Source: a candidate division NC10 bacterium CSP1-5 (lineage in GTDB: Bacteria > Methylomirabilota > Methylomirabilia > Methylomirabilales > CSP1-5). From it: DNA of 64,000 bases. The notes under the pieces are model-generated. The model was not told the DNA's origin. It saw only the letters and a program-made list of their open reading frames with translations, and made no database searches. The stretch's first letter is position 1. Every line of letters begins with the position of its first letter. The DNA lies in assembly GCA_001443495.1 (NCBI GenBank), contig LDXR01000011.1, forward strand, positions 1-64,000, given 5' to 3'. The translations under genes and the position numbers were made by a program. Shown piece after piece: positions 1 through 8,858 of this stretch.

Positions 1-1725
1 CCCACGACCGGCCCTCGCATCTCCTATTTCACGGTTCGCTGCACAGCCACAGGCGGCCTCTACGATGATCAGGCTCTTTCGATCACCATCTATGGCGATC
101 TGATCGTCACGACGGACTCCCTGGGAGATGCTGAGCAGAACGAAGCCTACAGCCAAACATTAGCCTATGCAGGCGGAAAGGAACCGATCTCTTGGAGTAT
201 CGTGGTAGGCTCTTTGCCCACTGGCCTAAACCTGACACAGGCAACAGGCGAGATCTCGGGCACACCCACGGGCAGCCCAGGAACATCCAACTTCACGGTC
301 CGCGCCACAGACTCCATGGACACGCCCCAGACGGACGACCAGGCCCTTTCGATCACGGTCGCCATAGGCTTGCCGGCAGTTCCCACGAATCTGAATGTCG
401 AGATTCTATCGACTACCCGGCGTTTGACCTGGACAGATAACGCCAATAACGAAGTCGATTTTGCCATCGAGAGACGAACGGCGGCCGGTGACTGGGAACT
501 CTATGCAACGGTGAGTGCCAACGTCACCCAGTTCACAGATAGTGCCCTGGGAGGGCTGTATTGGTATTATCGGGTGAAGGCACGCAATGCAGTCGGGTCA
601 TCGGCCTATTCCAACATTGGCCCTGTGCCACAAGCGCCCGTACTCATTACCGCGCTGGCGCACATCACAGATTCCAATCGGATTGACTTGTACTGGCAGG
701 ACAACACCTTCAATGAGGACTACTTCCAGGTAGAACGCAGCACAGATGGAAACGACTTCAACTGGCTGAACACAGTCGATTCCAATGTGCGGACGTATCG
801 AGATTTGACGTGCAACCCCAACACAACCTATTGGTATCGGGTATCTGCCTACGATCCCGTTTACGGGTTCTCGGACTACTCAAATGTCCTATCGGCCAAG
901 ACCGTCGCGGGCGGGGGTGACGGGGGCGGGGAGGGCGAGCCGCCTGGTGGGCAAGAGCCACCCTGGGAACCTACAGGTGGACCCAGCTACGTCGTGAACT
1001 GTCACCATATATCGGCAGAAGGGCTTGGCGCCCGTGGTATACGGGTGACTGGGGTAGCCTACCTCATGCAGTCCCGGATGGTCGCAGACACAGACGGCAT
1101 TGACCTGGAAGTCGACGAGGACTCTGAGGCCAGAGTCCTGGGATCCCAATTTAGTCGATATACAGGATTGGGGCTTATCAACCCGATTCACGGAGATCGG
1201 TCGGCTTGGAACACCAGTGCTTATCCAGGAAGACACGCCAAGGACATCTCGGATGGGATACTAGTTCGACATCTGCCCACTGCCACAGTCACCGGACATG
1301 TACCTTCCTGGGATGGCACGAAATGGGTGCCGACTGATGTCGCTACACAGGACGAACTGGATGACCACGAAGCGGCCGCGGATCCCCATCCCGGCTATAT
1401 GACACCTGCAGAACATACAGCGATCGGAGACAGCAGCCCACATCATGCACCGGTGATACTGCATGGTGATTTAGAATCTTCACTGATGGCGCTCAACGGG
1501 CAGCAACTTGACCTTGACCTGCAGACTGCTAATCTTGTCCTGGCTGGCCCGTCCAGTGGCGGATCGGCCAAGCCCACCTTTCGATCATTGGTGGCTGCCG
1601 ACATTCCTGGTGGGGCAGTGGGGGGCAAATACCGCCAATTTGTGTATACCGTCAGTGGTAACGACTTTCAATTCGTGAAGCTCGATGACGGAACGCCTAT
1701 ATTCGTTCTCATGGACTTGGAGTAA
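1..1725 (+). CDS. Tail-fibre/adhesin protein with He_PIG and FN3 domains, 5' end outside window
   Basis: The frame is open from base 1, so the N-terminus is missing and 574 residues remain. In order I see an Ig-like He_PIG-type repeat (LPTGLNLTQATGEISGTP at about nt 208-261), two fibronectin type III domains (about nt 370-620 and 630-905, with strands WYYRVKA and WYRVSA), a Gly/Pro hinge (about nt 905-975) and a C-terminal part with the His/Asp-rich DDHEAAADPHPGY run typical of fibre shafts. Such modules mediate binding to cell surfaces or sugars. It is the first of a compact + strand virion cluster, and the next gene starts 2 bases after its stop. The family type is fairly sure; the receptor is unknown. 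Confidence 0.8.
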   Translation, partial: PTTGPRISYFTVRCTATGGLYDDQALSITIYGDLIVTTDSLGDAEQNEAYSQTLAYAGGKEPISWSIVVGSLPTGLNLTQATGEISGTPTGSPGTSNFTVRATDSMDTPQTDDQALSITVAIGLPAVPTNLNVEILSTTRRLTWTDNANNEVDFAIERRTAAGDWELYATVSANVTQFTDSALGGLYWYYRVKARNAVGSSAYSNIGPVPQAPVLITALAHITDSNRIDLYWQDNTFNEDYFQVERSTDGNDFNWLNTVDSNVRTYRDLTCNPNTTYWYRVSAYDPVYGFSDYSNVLSAKTVAGGGDGGGEGEPPGGQEPPWEPTGGPSYVVNCHHISAEGLGARGIRVTGVAYLMQSRMVADTDGIDLEVDEDSEARVLGSQFSRYTGLGLINPIHGDRSAWNTSAYPGRHAKDISDGILVRHLPTATVTGHVPSWDGTKWVPTDVATQDELDDHEAAADPHPGYMTPAEHTAIGDSSPHHAPVILHGDLESSLMALNGQQLDLDLQTANLVLAGPSSGGSAKPTFRSLVAADIPGGAVGGKYRQFVYTVSGNDFQFVKLDDGTPIFVLMDLE

Positions 1726-1727
1726 CT

Positions 1728-2882
1728 ATGCCCACCTCAGCCAACCTGGAAGATCTCATCTTGCGTGATACGGCGGCGAACCGGCCTGCGGCAGGCACGC
1801 CAGGGCGGATTTTCTACGATACGACAAACGAGAAATGGCAGCGCGATACCGGCTCTTCCTGGGAGGACTGCGAGCCGGCACCCGGCTCATTCTCATTGGC
1901 CGACGTAAAAGACTCCGTGCGGGCCGCGACGACAGCTAACATCACACTGTCCGGTGAGCAGACAATTGATGGTGTTTCCGTGGTAGCCGTGGATCGGGTG
2001 CTGGTCAAAGATCAAAGCGCAGGCGCAGAGAATGGTATCTATGTGGCTGCGTCTGGAGCATGGAGTCGGGCGATCGATGCCAATACCAGCGCCGAAGTTA
2101 CGCCTGGAATGTTTGTGTTCGTCGAGGAAGGCACAGTCAATGGTGATCAGGGCTTCGTCCTGACGACTAATGCGCCTATCACATTGGGTACAACGGCTCT
2201 CTCATTCACACAATTTTCGGGCGGTGGAGGCTCGGATACAACCGCCATCCATGACGACGCGGCCGGTGAGATCGCCGCGATTACCGAGAAGGCATCTCCC
2301 GTTTCAGGAGACTTGTTACTCATTGAGGACAGCGCCGCCTCAAACGCCAAGAAACGAGTGCAGATCGGTAACCTTCCCGGAGGTACAGACGCAGCAGCCA
2401 TTCACGATGACACTGCGGGCGAGATTGCCGCGATCACCGAGAAGACAACACCGGTTGCGGCGGATCTGTTCCTCATTGAAGATAGCGCCGCCTCAAACGC
2501 GAAAAAGCGAGTGCAAATCGGTAACCTACCGAAACTCAACTCGCAACTCCTGTCTTCAATCGAAGGAGTGCTTGTCGTCACAACCGGGAAGTTGCGCTTC
2601 TACAACGAGACGGGGCGAACGCTGACTATCAGCAAGGTCAAGTTGGCCGTAGATACAGCTCCTGTGGGGGCTGCAATCATCGTGGACGTTCATAAGAACG
2701 GAGTGACTGTTTTCACGACTCAATCGAACCGGCCGCAGATTGCTGCGGCTGCGAATGAGGGTGAGAGCACGACCATCGAGGTACCTTCCTGGGCAGATGG
2801 AGACTACCTGACGGTGGATGTCGATCAAATCGGCTCGAGCACGGCAGGCTCAGACCTGACTGTGCATGTTATCTATAGCTAG
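1728..2882 (+). CDS. Tail-fibre protein with internal repeats
   Basis: This 384-residue protein contains a segment common in phage fibres (TIDGVSVVAVDRVLVKDQ followed by ENGIYVAASGAWSRA, about residues 75-115), which forms a small beta domain. Two near-identical repeats of about 40 residues follow (GEIAAITEK...LLIEDSAASNAKKRVQIGNLP, about residues 182-220 and 230-270). The C-terminal 110 residues look like a beta-sandwich tip. The DNA of the repeats is also similar, which points to recent duplication. The ATG lies 2 bases after the stop of the upstream fibre gene, so the two are probably cotranscribed. Structural role is likely; exact position in the tail is unknown. Confidence 0.75.
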   Translation: MPTSANLEDLILRDTAANRPAAGTPGRIFYDTTNEKWQRDTGSSWEDCEPAPGSFSLADVKDSVRAATTANITLSGEQTIDGVSVVAVDRVLVKDQSAGAENGIYVAASGAWSRAIDANTSAEVTPGMFVFVEEGTVNGDQGFVLTTNAPITLGTTALSFTQFSGGGGSDTTAIHDDAAGEIAAITEKASPVSGDLLLIEDSAASNAKKRVQIGNLPGGTDAAAIHDDTAGEIAAITEKTTPVAADLFLIEDSAASNAKKRVQIGNLPKLNSQLLSSIEGVLVVTTGKLRFYNETGRTLTISKVKLAVDTAPVGAAIIVDVHKNGVTVFTTQSNRPQIAAAANEGESTTIEVPSWADGDYLTVDVDQIGSSTAGSDLTVHVIYS

Positions 2883-2892
2883 GAGGCTTGTC

Positions 2893-3879
2893 ATGACGCG
2901 CATTTTCACAGAAGGCTTTGAGGCAGGAGACACATTATTCTGGGGCGTCGCCGGGAATGGGAGTGTCTCGACGACAACGCCCCGGAGCGGATCACGATGC
3001 TGGCAGTCAGGTGGTACTGCTGCACAAAAGAGTATATCGGCGATCTCCGAGGGCTACGTCCGCCTTGGGCTTTTTGCAACCGGGATCGCAGCCCAGGTAA
3101 TAATGAGATGGTACGCTAGCGGCACTGAGCTTGGCTCCCTGCGTCTGAGTTCCGCAGGAAATCTTCAGCTTTACACGAGCACGGGAACTCTGGTCGCGAC
3201 GGGAAGCGTTGCGATCCAGCTCAATACTTGGTATCTCGTCGAGGTGAGAATCAAGATCGCTGACGCTGGAGGTGTTTTGGAAGTGAAAGTGGATGGAACG
3301 GTGGACGCCACGTTCTCTGGCGATACAAAGCCGGGAGCGGACACGACATTCAATCTCATCTACATCCTCCACACGGGCGCAAGTGTGTGGCGCATAGATG
3401 ATTTCGCGCTGAACGACACGGCGGGCGGAGTCGATGATGGCTACCCAGGGGACGGCAAGGTGGTCATGCTTACTCCAAATGGTAACGGAGACTCATCACA
3501 GCTCGTCGGGAATGACGGCAATAGTGTAGACAATTACCTTCTCGTGGATGAAATCCCCTCTGACAGCGACACGACCTACGTTGAGTCAGCTACGGCAACC
3601 GAGAAGGATTTGTACGGCATGACGACATATACGCTGGAAAGCGGCCAAACTGTCTTGCGTTTGTGGGTTGAGGCACGCGCAAGGGAACTGACTGCGGCCG
3701 GAGATGGGATTCAGCTTGGGGTCAAGTCGGGCGCGACCGAATCCTTCTCGGCCACACGCCCGATCGGAACGTCTTACGCCCGCTACGTCGGGGACGATCT
3801 CAAGACCGACCCTAACACGGCAGCCGCCTGGACACAGGGCGGTCTGGATGCGCTCCAGGCAGGTGTCAAAGTAGCATGA
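2893..3879 (+). CDS. Virion protein with lectin-like (LamG/ConA) beta-sandwich
   Basis: I place the start at ATG 2893 because AGGAGG (2881-2886) sits 6 bases upstream; an in-frame ATG at 2866 would overlap the previous gene. The 328-residue product has an N-terminal half like concanavalin A/LamG folds (FTEGFEAGD opening, a W-rich strand pattern, DDFALND near residue 175), often used for sugar binding. The C-terminal half (from about GDGKVVML) resembles a domain seen in phage minor virion proteins with YVESATATEKDLYGM. It belongs to the fibre cluster. Function as surface or receptor protein is inferred. Confidence 0.65.
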   Translation: MTRIFTEGFEAGDTLFWGVAGNGSVSTTTPRSGSRCWQSGGTAAQKSISAISEGYVRLGLFATGIAAQVIMRWYASGTELGSLRLSSAGNLQLYTSTGTLVATGSVAIQLNTWYLVEVRIKIADAGGVLEVKVDGTVDATFSGDTKPGADTTFNLIYILHTGASVWRIDDFALNDTAGGVDDGYPGDGKVVMLTPNGNGDSSQLVGNDGNSVDNYLLVDEIPSDSDTTYVESATATEKDLYGMTTYTLESGQTVLRLWVEARARELTAAGDGIQLGVKSGATESFSATRPIGTSYARYVGDDLKTDPNTAAAWTQGGLDALQAGVKVA

Positions 3880-3880
3880 C

Positions 3881-4087
3881 ATGAGCACACGACGGATCAC
3901 TCAGCTCGATGCCAGTATTGAATACCAGCAGCCCGCCTTGCGTAAGGTGACGCAGTTGCTCACACAGGTTGAGTATCAGCAGCCCGCCTTACGCAAGGTG
4001 ACACAGTTGTTCATCATGATAGAACTCTCTCCGCCAGGGGAAAGCGTGGGACGGAAATACGGACCCGCTGTTCAAATGATGGGCTGA
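3881..4087 (+). CDS. Small repeat protein, probable virion component
   Basis: Sixty-eight residues, containing two copies of a 13-residue repeat EYQQPALRKVTQL (about residues 14-26 and 31-43) after an N-terminal MSTRRITQLDAS. It starts 1 base after the preceding stop. The short RITQL-type repeat is reminiscent of small proteins encoded next to phage fibre genes. No known catalytic motif is present. Function unknown; location suggests a minor structural or assembly role. Confidence 0.6.
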   Translation: MSTRRITQLDASIEYQQPALRKVTQLLTQVEYQQPALRKVTQLFIMIELSPPGESVGRKYGPAVQMMG

Positions 4088-4106
4088 AACGGGAAGACAG
4101 GAAGAG

Positions 4107-5036
4107 ATGAGAAGATATTCATACGAAGGTGCGATCCAGGTTGTCCAGACTATCATAGCTCTCCTCGTTATGGCCGCACTTCCGTTTACGATAGCTACAA
4201 CAATTATCTATGCCATGAGTGCCGCACAGGAGAGTCTTGTCCTGTGGGCACTGAACCTTACCCAGTTTGCGATCGGCGCGTTCTTCCTGACACTGCTGAT
4301 ACGATTGCGATCAGGAATCATAGTACGCAAGGAGCGAGACAGAATACGAAAATCCACGCTTACAATGCTTCACCACGAATTTCGCACCCCCGCTACCTTC
4401 CTGGTGGGAGGCGTCCATCTTCTCCGGGATCCATCTATCACTGGCTCTGATAGAAAGATGCTTATTGGCAAGCTCTCACTGGGCATCGATCGATTGATGT
4501 TGTTGATCGATGAGTTTCTATCACTCAACGACATTCTATACAGCGATGCGAAATTAGCCTATGCCGCACACCGAGAAGAATTTCGGGAGTGGCAGGTGGC
4601 TATCGATCATGTCCTGCCAAAGCATCAGACTCTTCTGGAAAGGAAAGGGTTGAAACTCTTGATTCGTATTGCGAGCGATTTGCCCGCTGTCTGTGCATTC
4701 AGCCTGCAGATTGAACAGGCCATCAGCCATCTTCTCGGAAACGCAATCAAGTTTACAGAAGCGGGTATGATCCAGATCTCGGTCTTCGAGATAGACCGAG
4801 GTGTAAGGTGTGAGGTCGTGGACACCGGTATAGGTCTGTCACAGGAGTACATAGAGATCATCTTTACTCCATTTGAGCAGATCGACCGTGAGAAGCGTGA
4901 GCAACAGGGGATCGGCCTTGGCCTGGCTATTGTCAAGGGCTTGATTGAGATTCACGGTGGCCGGTTGGAAGTCAAAAGCTGGCCGGGAAAGGGAAGTGTT
5001 TTCGCATTCTGGCTTCCAGAGATAGACCTGGGATGA
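4107..5036 (+). CDS. Membrane sensor histidine kinase
   Basis: A 309-residue two-component kinase. Two TM helices lie in the first 70 residues (about 12-36 and 46-68) with almost no loop between them, so there is no extracellular sensor domain. The HisKA H-box is HHEFRTP with the phosphoacceptor His at about residue 90. The HATPase_c domain shows the N box (LLGNAIKFTEAG), G1 (VVDTGIGLS), F box (FTPFEQ) and G2 (GIGLGLAIVKGLIEIHGG). All residues needed for ATP binding look intact. It sits inside a tail gene cluster and has no response regulator nearby, which is unusual for a phage. It may rewire a host phosphorelay; this is inference. Confidence 0.85.
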   Translation: MRRYSYEGAIQVVQTIIALLVMAALPFTIATTIIYAMSAAQESLVLWALNLTQFAIGAFFLTLLIRLRSGIIVRKERDRIRKSTLTMLHHEFRTPATFLVGGVHLLRDPSITGSDRKMLIGKLSLGIDRLMLLIDEFLSLNDILYSDAKLAYAAHREEFREWQVAIDHVLPKHQTLLERKGLKLLIRIASDLPAVCAFSLQIEQAISHLLGNAIKFTEAGMIQISVFEIDRGVRCEVVDTGIGLSQEYIEIIFTPFEQIDREKREQQGIGLGLAIVKGLIEIHGGRLEVKSWPGKGSVFAFWLPEIDLG

Positions 5037-5641
5037 TGCCACCTGACGATGCATCTCTGAGCCACGTGCTCAAGGTACTCACGTCACAGTACCAAGTCAC
5101 GGGCGCCCAAATCCTGGATCTGGCACGTCGCCTGGATGACCTACGTGATCGCTTGGGTGCCTATAATGAGCAGAACATTGAGAGGTTCAATGGCCACGGA
5201 GATCGAATTGAGGAAGTCGAGAAGGCACTAGGAAAGCTCTCTCCAATGGTTGAGACGATCAGCAAATCTCTGGGCGAGCTACGTCCCATGATTGAGGCTC
5301 AGCTCACCAATGCTGTCCGAGTGGGCGAACGAGCCGAAAGGGTAGCAGCCGATGGGATTGCTCGCTATCAGCAATCCTTAACGGCTGTTCAGGACGATTT
5401 CGATGAACGGCAGGCTTCCACAAGAGGGGAGATCATGGTTCTGGTCGATAGCCAGAAACTTCGGCTGGACAGGCTAGAAGTCGAAAAGCAGAAGGGCCGA
5501 TCTGACGAGACAGAGATCACCAAGACACGTATTCTCTCACGTGCTAATGTCCAAGTGGCCTTGCTGACTCTTCTCGGCAGTAGTATAGTGGCCGGCATCG
5601 TCTCGGTTGTGATTGAACTCATCAAAAGAGGAAATCCATGA
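5033..5641 (+). CDS. Coiled-coil protein with C-terminal membrane anchor
   Basis: The ATG overlaps the kinase stop (ATGA). The 202 residues are mostly charged heptad-like helix (about 10-165), followed by one hydrophobic segment (VALLTLLGSSIVAGIVSVVIELI, about 175-197) and a short KRGNP tail. This architecture fits a tail-anchored cytoplasmic coiled coil, as in some phage holin-associated or membrane-remodelling proteins. Coupling to the kinase suggests a joint function at the membrane. No enzyme motif is seen, so the role is unknown. Confidence 0.65.
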   Translation: MMPPDDASLSHVLKVLTSQYQVTGAQILDLARRLDDLRDRLGAYNEQNIERFNGHGDRIEEVEKALGKLSPMVETISKSLGELRPMIEAQLTNAVRVGERAERVAADGIARYQQSLTAVQDDFDERQASTRGEIMVLVDSQKLRLDRLEVEKQKGRSDETEITKTRILSRANVQVALLTLLGSSIVAGIVSVVIELIKRGNP

Positions 5642-6087
5642 AGCGGAGGAAACACATGAAGAAAAGAGGTACCGTCGATACACGGGTAGATCCGGGGAGC
5701 CCCATCGCCGTTCTTCTCGGACCGGGTGTCAGTCTGAGCCTGTCGCTGCGTGTGATGAAGGCAGTCGTGCGGGGCAACTACAAAGCACTTCTCACCTGGA
5801 ACCCGCACGATGCCGGCGTGGGACGCCGAGCCGTGATTGCGGTGCTCGCCAGCTCCTTCCCGGCCCCGGCCATCAATCAGAACTGGTTCGACACCCAGTA
5901 CTCGGGAGTGATCACATTCAGAAGCCTGGAAGGAGACGATGAGACTGTCCTCCAATTGCTGGAGCAGGCACTTCACGAGACACCACAACCAGCCCTGAGT
6001 CTTGAACCGGAGTTCAATCCCTATGCCGACCGGGAGGACGCTTTTCCCTATACAGGCCCCAGTTTACCCGACGAAGGAGGGGGGTGA
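5638..6087 (+). CDS. Hypothetical protein
   Basis: The start overlaps the previous stop as ATGA; a second in-frame ATG lies at 5656. The 149-residue product has a basic N-terminus, a compact middle (AVVRGNYKALLTWNPHDAG) and an acidic C-terminus ending DEGGG. I recognise no domain. It is translationally coupled between the coiled-coil membrane protein and the secreted protein downstream. Confidence 0.6.
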   Translation: MKRRKHMKKRGTVDTRVDPGSPIAVLLGPGVSLSLSLRVMKAVVRGNYKALLTWNPHDAGVGRRAVIAVLASSFPAPAINQNWFDTQYSGVITFRSLEGDDETVLQLLEQALHETPQPALSLEPEFNPYADREDAFPYTGPSLPDEGGG

Positions 6088-6194
6088 TCCTTATACTATC
6101 AACGGCTAAGCAAGCATCAAACATAAAAAGGATTTCGTTCAAAACTCTCGTCCGCCTGGGTGACGGTTTCGCCCTACCCCCATGGAGATCTGTC

Positions 6195-6650
6195 ATGAAG
6201 AAACGCATCCTGCTATTCGTTGTGCTCGTCACTCTTCTCGGTGTGGTCGCCTCTGGAGTCATGGCCTCACCGATGACTTTCCAATCACCAGTCGAGCCGC
6301 CGCCACTCCCGGAACTCTCACCAGAGCTCCTGGCAACCATCGCCGGCACGGCACTCTCGCTGGCCCTGAGTTACATCCCGGGCCTCAATGTGGGATATGC
6401 AGGTCTGAACCGGGAACAGAAGCAACTCATCATGCTCGGCCTTCTGGTGCTTGCTTCTGTCGGGATACTCGGCCTGGCTTGTACACCGGTTTTGGGGCTT
6501 GTGATTGTGGAGTGCTCGGCGACCGGCGCTGTCAGGGTGGTCACGGTACTCATCGCTGCCCTGATCGCTAACCAGGGTGTCCACAGCATTACTCCCGAAG
6601 CAAGCGCGGTACGCAAAGCCAAGGCGAGGGCAGCCGGCCCAAAAGGGTGA
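6195..6650 (+). CDS. Exported or membrane protein with signal peptide and two TM segments (holin-like)
   Basis: I choose ATG 6195 since it opens a classic signal sequence (MKKRILLFVVLVTLLGVVASGVMA), giving 151 residues. A GTG at 6084 overlaps the upstream stop and is preceded by AAGGAGG, so a longer 188-residue form is possible. After the signal come two hydrophobic stretches (around LLATIAGTALSLALSYIPG and LIMLGLLVLASVGILGLACT) and a third weaker one (VVTVLIAALIANQGV), then a basic tail. The layout fits a holin or phage membrane protein at the end of the late operon, just before a terminator. Assignment is tentative. Confidence 0.5.
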   Translation: MKKRILLFVVLVTLLGVVASGVMASPMTFQSPVEPPPLPELSPELLATIAGTALSLALSYIPGLNVGYAGLNREQKQLIMLGLLVLASVGILGLACTPVLGLVIVECSATGAVRVVTVLIAALIANQGVHSITPEASAVRKAKARAAGPKG

Positions 6651-6720
6651 TGCCGCCAGCGGCAGGTCCCCCTATGCCGCCGTCTCCTAGATAGCCCGGC
6701 CTGCTTACTTACATATGCGA

Positions 6721-6754
6721 AAAAGAGGGTGATCGAATGATCACCCTCTTTTTA
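6721..6754. terminator. Bidirectional Rho-independent terminator between convergent operons
   Basis: A perfect 15-bp inverted repeat (AAAAAGAGGGTGATC, loop GAAT, and its complement) ends in a T run on both strands. It separates the + strand tail operon (stop at 6650) from the - strand operon whose last stop is at 6766. The symmetry lets it stop transcription from either side. Confidence 0.9.
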
Positions 6755-6765
6755 ACAGACCGAAC

Positions 6766-7623
6766 TCATAGAACACCCCCATAGACTAGGATGAGACCAA
6801 TCCAAAACAGCCAGGAAAGCGCCCAGGCCACGATCATGTAGAACCGATTATGGAGTAGGCTCAGGAGGAGTACATTCCAAGTGTAGGGTGACACATGAGG
6901 GCTGACAAGCACGCCCACCGGATAAGCAGCCTTAATGCGCCCTTCCCGGACTGAATAAATCAAGGCGAAAAAACCGATGGGGACACTCCAGGGGAAAAAC
7001 CTGAGCCCGTAAGCCTGGGCGGCCGGGGACATAGCGCCTGTCAAGGACTGTAACCAATGGGGATATATCAAAAATGATATACCCATGACGAGGACAGTCG
7101 GCCATACAGCCCTGACAACCCCCCTGCCCTGCCCTTCCTTCCAGGTCTGCCATAGGCGAAAAAAGATCACCCCAATGGCAAACTGTGGCTTGAGTAGCAT
7201 CAGTGGTAGACCCATGGGTAATGGCAAAGAGATACCGAGAAGCGGGAGCCAGTCCACATTCCCGGACATCATCTCAATCACCCAAAAGGGCGTGGTGAGA
7301 AACAGAGCTGCCGGGAGGAGGTCCGCTTCCAGGCATCGAAGTGCCCATACGGTCACCAGGATGGTTAGGGCCAGGAAGAGACCACGCCCAAGGCTATCCG
7401 GTAACAAGAGAGGGGTCAGGAACGGGATGAGCCAGGGTGGACTGAAGAAACCCTCGACCTGGTAGGGGTCAATACCCGAAAAAACGGCCTGGACTGCCGG
7501 CCTGAAGAACCGGTCAATGTCTATGGCTGTAGGTGAAATGAGAGCACCTATCCCGACGAGAACCAAGAAAGCTAGAACAGCCGCTGCTGTTTTGACCGCT
7601 TCCGTGTGTTTGGAGAAATCCAT
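6766..7623 (-). CDS. GT87/DUF2029-like polytopic membrane protein
   Basis: The 285-residue product has about eight hydrophobic segments. Near the N-terminus the pattern IDIDRFFRPA...GIDPYQ...FFSPPW (about residues 35-65) resembles GT-C glycosyltransferases of the DUF2029/GT87 type, where an acidic residue after TM1 binds the polyprenyl-sugar donor. It is shorter than the usual 350-450 residues of that family, so it may be reduced or a distant relative. It overlaps the dam gene by 52 bases. It could modify cell-surface sugars during infection; this is inference. Confidence 0.5.
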   Translation of the reverse strand: MDFSKHTEAVKTAAAVLAFLVLVGIGALISPTAIDIDRFFRPAVQAVFSGIDPYQVEGFFSPPWLIPFLTPLLLPDSLGRGLFLALTILVTVWALRCLEADLLPAALFLTTPFWVIEMMSGNVDWLPLLGISLPLPMGLPLMLLKPQFAIGVIFFRLWQTWKEGQGRGVVRAVWPTVLVMGISFLIYPHWLQSLTGAMSPAAQAYGLRFFPWSVPIGFFALIYSVREGRIKAAYPVGVLVSPHVSPYTWNVLLLSLLHNRFYMIVAWALSWLFWIGLILVYGGVL

Positions 7624-8393
7624 AGTTGCTCTAGCATGTTTCGGTTGCCATTGGAGCGAGCCGGATGAGTCACCAGTGACCAGCCCACATACAACCGATC
7701 GTACAGCCGGGAAGGATAGCTACTCACGATCGCCATGCCCTGAATATCGTTCAGGAGCTCGGCCAGTAGGATGTGATCCTTCCTGGTCATCTCGTGCTGG
7801 TATGCCTTTTTCCCCCATCGGGCACTGCGAACACCGGCCGGGTAAGGAGGATCACAGTAGAACAGGGTATCGGGCGTATCGTATCGCTGGATGACTTTCG
7901 TAGCCTCATCGTTCTCCAGACCTACATCCTTCAGGCGGCCCGTAGTTTCGACAAGATGCTCGACATCTCTCCACAAATAAACGATACTTGACCAAGAATC
8001 GTTCTCTCTCTGGAAACGCCAGCCCGATCGCACTTGGGCCGAGGGGCCTGAGAAAGACTGGTGGGCCCGGACGTAGAAACGCCGGGCCCTCTCCAGTGGG
8101 TCGGCAGAGGGCTGATAGGACAAATCTAGCTCGGCACGCGAGAAGGGTGTGAGCTGCAGCAAACGCAGCAACTCGCTCGTATCTTCCCGGAGTACCCGGA
8201 AGAAGTTCACAACGTCCCCATCCAGGTCGTTGTAAACCTCCAGGCGGGAGGGTGTCTTTTGCAGCAAGACACTCATCCCGCCGCCGAAGGGCTCGACATA
8301 GATGTCATGATCCGGGAAGGATTCAATGATCCAGGATGCAATTCGCCACTTCCCGCCGTGGTATCGTAAGGGGGGTCTACTTGGCGGCGGCAA
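7572..8393 (-). CDS. dam: DNA adenine methyltransferase, Dam/D12 class
   Basis: A 273-residue class-alpha N6-adenine methyltransferase. The SAM-binding motif appears as RYHGGKW...EPFGGGMSVL (about residues 10-40), and the catalytic DPPY motif as FYCDPPYPAG (about residue 185). The target-recognition part lies between them. The start is TTG at 8393, because the conserved RYHGGK begins only 9 residues later and no ATG precedes it in frame; the frame overlaps the stop of the tiny lipoprotein. It probably methylates GATC or a related site to protect phage DNA. Specificity cannot be read from sequence. Confidence 0.85.
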   Translation of the reverse strand: MPPPSRPPLRYHGGKWRIASWIIESFPDHDIYVEPFGGGMSVLLQKTPSRLEVYNDLDGDVVNFFRVLREDTSELLRLLQLTPFSRAELDLSYQPSADPLERARRFYVRAHQSFSGPSAQVRSGWRFQRENDSWSSIVYLWRDVEHLVETTGRLKDVGLENDEATKVIQRYDTPDTLFYCDPPYPAGVRSARWGKKAYQHEMTRKDHILLAELLNDIQGMAIVSSYPSRLYDRLYVGWSLVTHPARSNGNRNMLEQLWISPNTRKRSKQQRLF

Positions 8394-8490
8394 GTTGCGA
8401 CCCCGCAGGAACAGGACTGTCGTCTACTGTCCCACCGCCCCCACAACCAGCCAAGAAGACGATGAGCAGGATCAGTAAGAGGCGCTTCAT
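8377..8490 (-). CDS. Small lipoprotein (37 aa)
   Basis: The start ATG at 8490 overlaps the upstream stop as ATGA and has AAGGAG 8 bases upstream. The product is a lipoprotein signal (MKRLLLILLIVFLAGC, lipobox LAGC, Cys at residue 16) followed by about 20 small and polar residues. So the mature peptide is just a lipid-anchored tail. Phages use such proteins as o-spanins or superinfection-exclusion factors; no i-spanin is visible next to it, so I do not choose between these. Confidence 0.75.
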   Translation of the reverse strand: MKRLLLILLIVFLAGCGGGGTVDDSPVPAGSQLAAAK

Positions 8491-8858
8491 AGGATGTGCT
8501 CCTTATTACAGGCTGTACAACTGAAAATCCTCGACCCGTCTTCACTAGCCGTGGATCGGACGAGAAACATTCTCTTCCCGCAATCGGGACAGGTCGCCCC
8601 GGTATTTGGGTCGTAACCGGGAACAACAAAGGTTCGGATCGTCGGTGAAGTCTGGAAAGCCGTCTGATCGCCCAGGCGTAGCAGGATGTTGGAGGCACAC
8701 ATACGCGCCTTGACGAGATTGTCCATCAAGGGTTGCACCTCCCTGAACTCATCAGGACCAAAGGCCGTATCGGTCTCGACGATCAGGATCAGATCGTCCA
8801 GATCTTTGACAATTCTGCGACCACGTGCGATTCTGCCTGCTTTTTCTTTGTTGAACAT
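8487..8858 (-). CDS. Zinc-ribbon protein
   Basis: One hundred twenty-three residues. The N-terminal two thirds are helical and charged, and the C-terminal third holds a zinc ribbon, CPDC...CTAC (Cys pairs near residues 90 and 115). The SD GGAGG lies just before ATG 8858. It is coupled to the lipoprotein gene by an ATGA overlap. No function is recognised; the ribbon suggests nucleic-acid or protein binding. Confidence 0.65.
   Translation of the reverse strand: MFNKEKAGRIARGRRIVKDLDDLILIVETDTAFGPDEFREVQPLMDNLVKARMCASNILLRLGDQTAFQTSPTIRTFVVPGYDPNTGATCPDCGKRMFLVRSTASEDGSRIFSCTACNKEHIL

Noticed and set aside
6088-6194. 107-base gap as a promoter region
   Set aside because: No -35/-10 pair. The signal peptide gene may even start at GTG 6084, which would remove the gap.
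8273-8698. 141-codon frame over the lipoprotein and zinc-ribbon genes
   Set aside because: The lipoprotein and zinc-ribbon frames show clear motifs and coupling, so this is a shadow.
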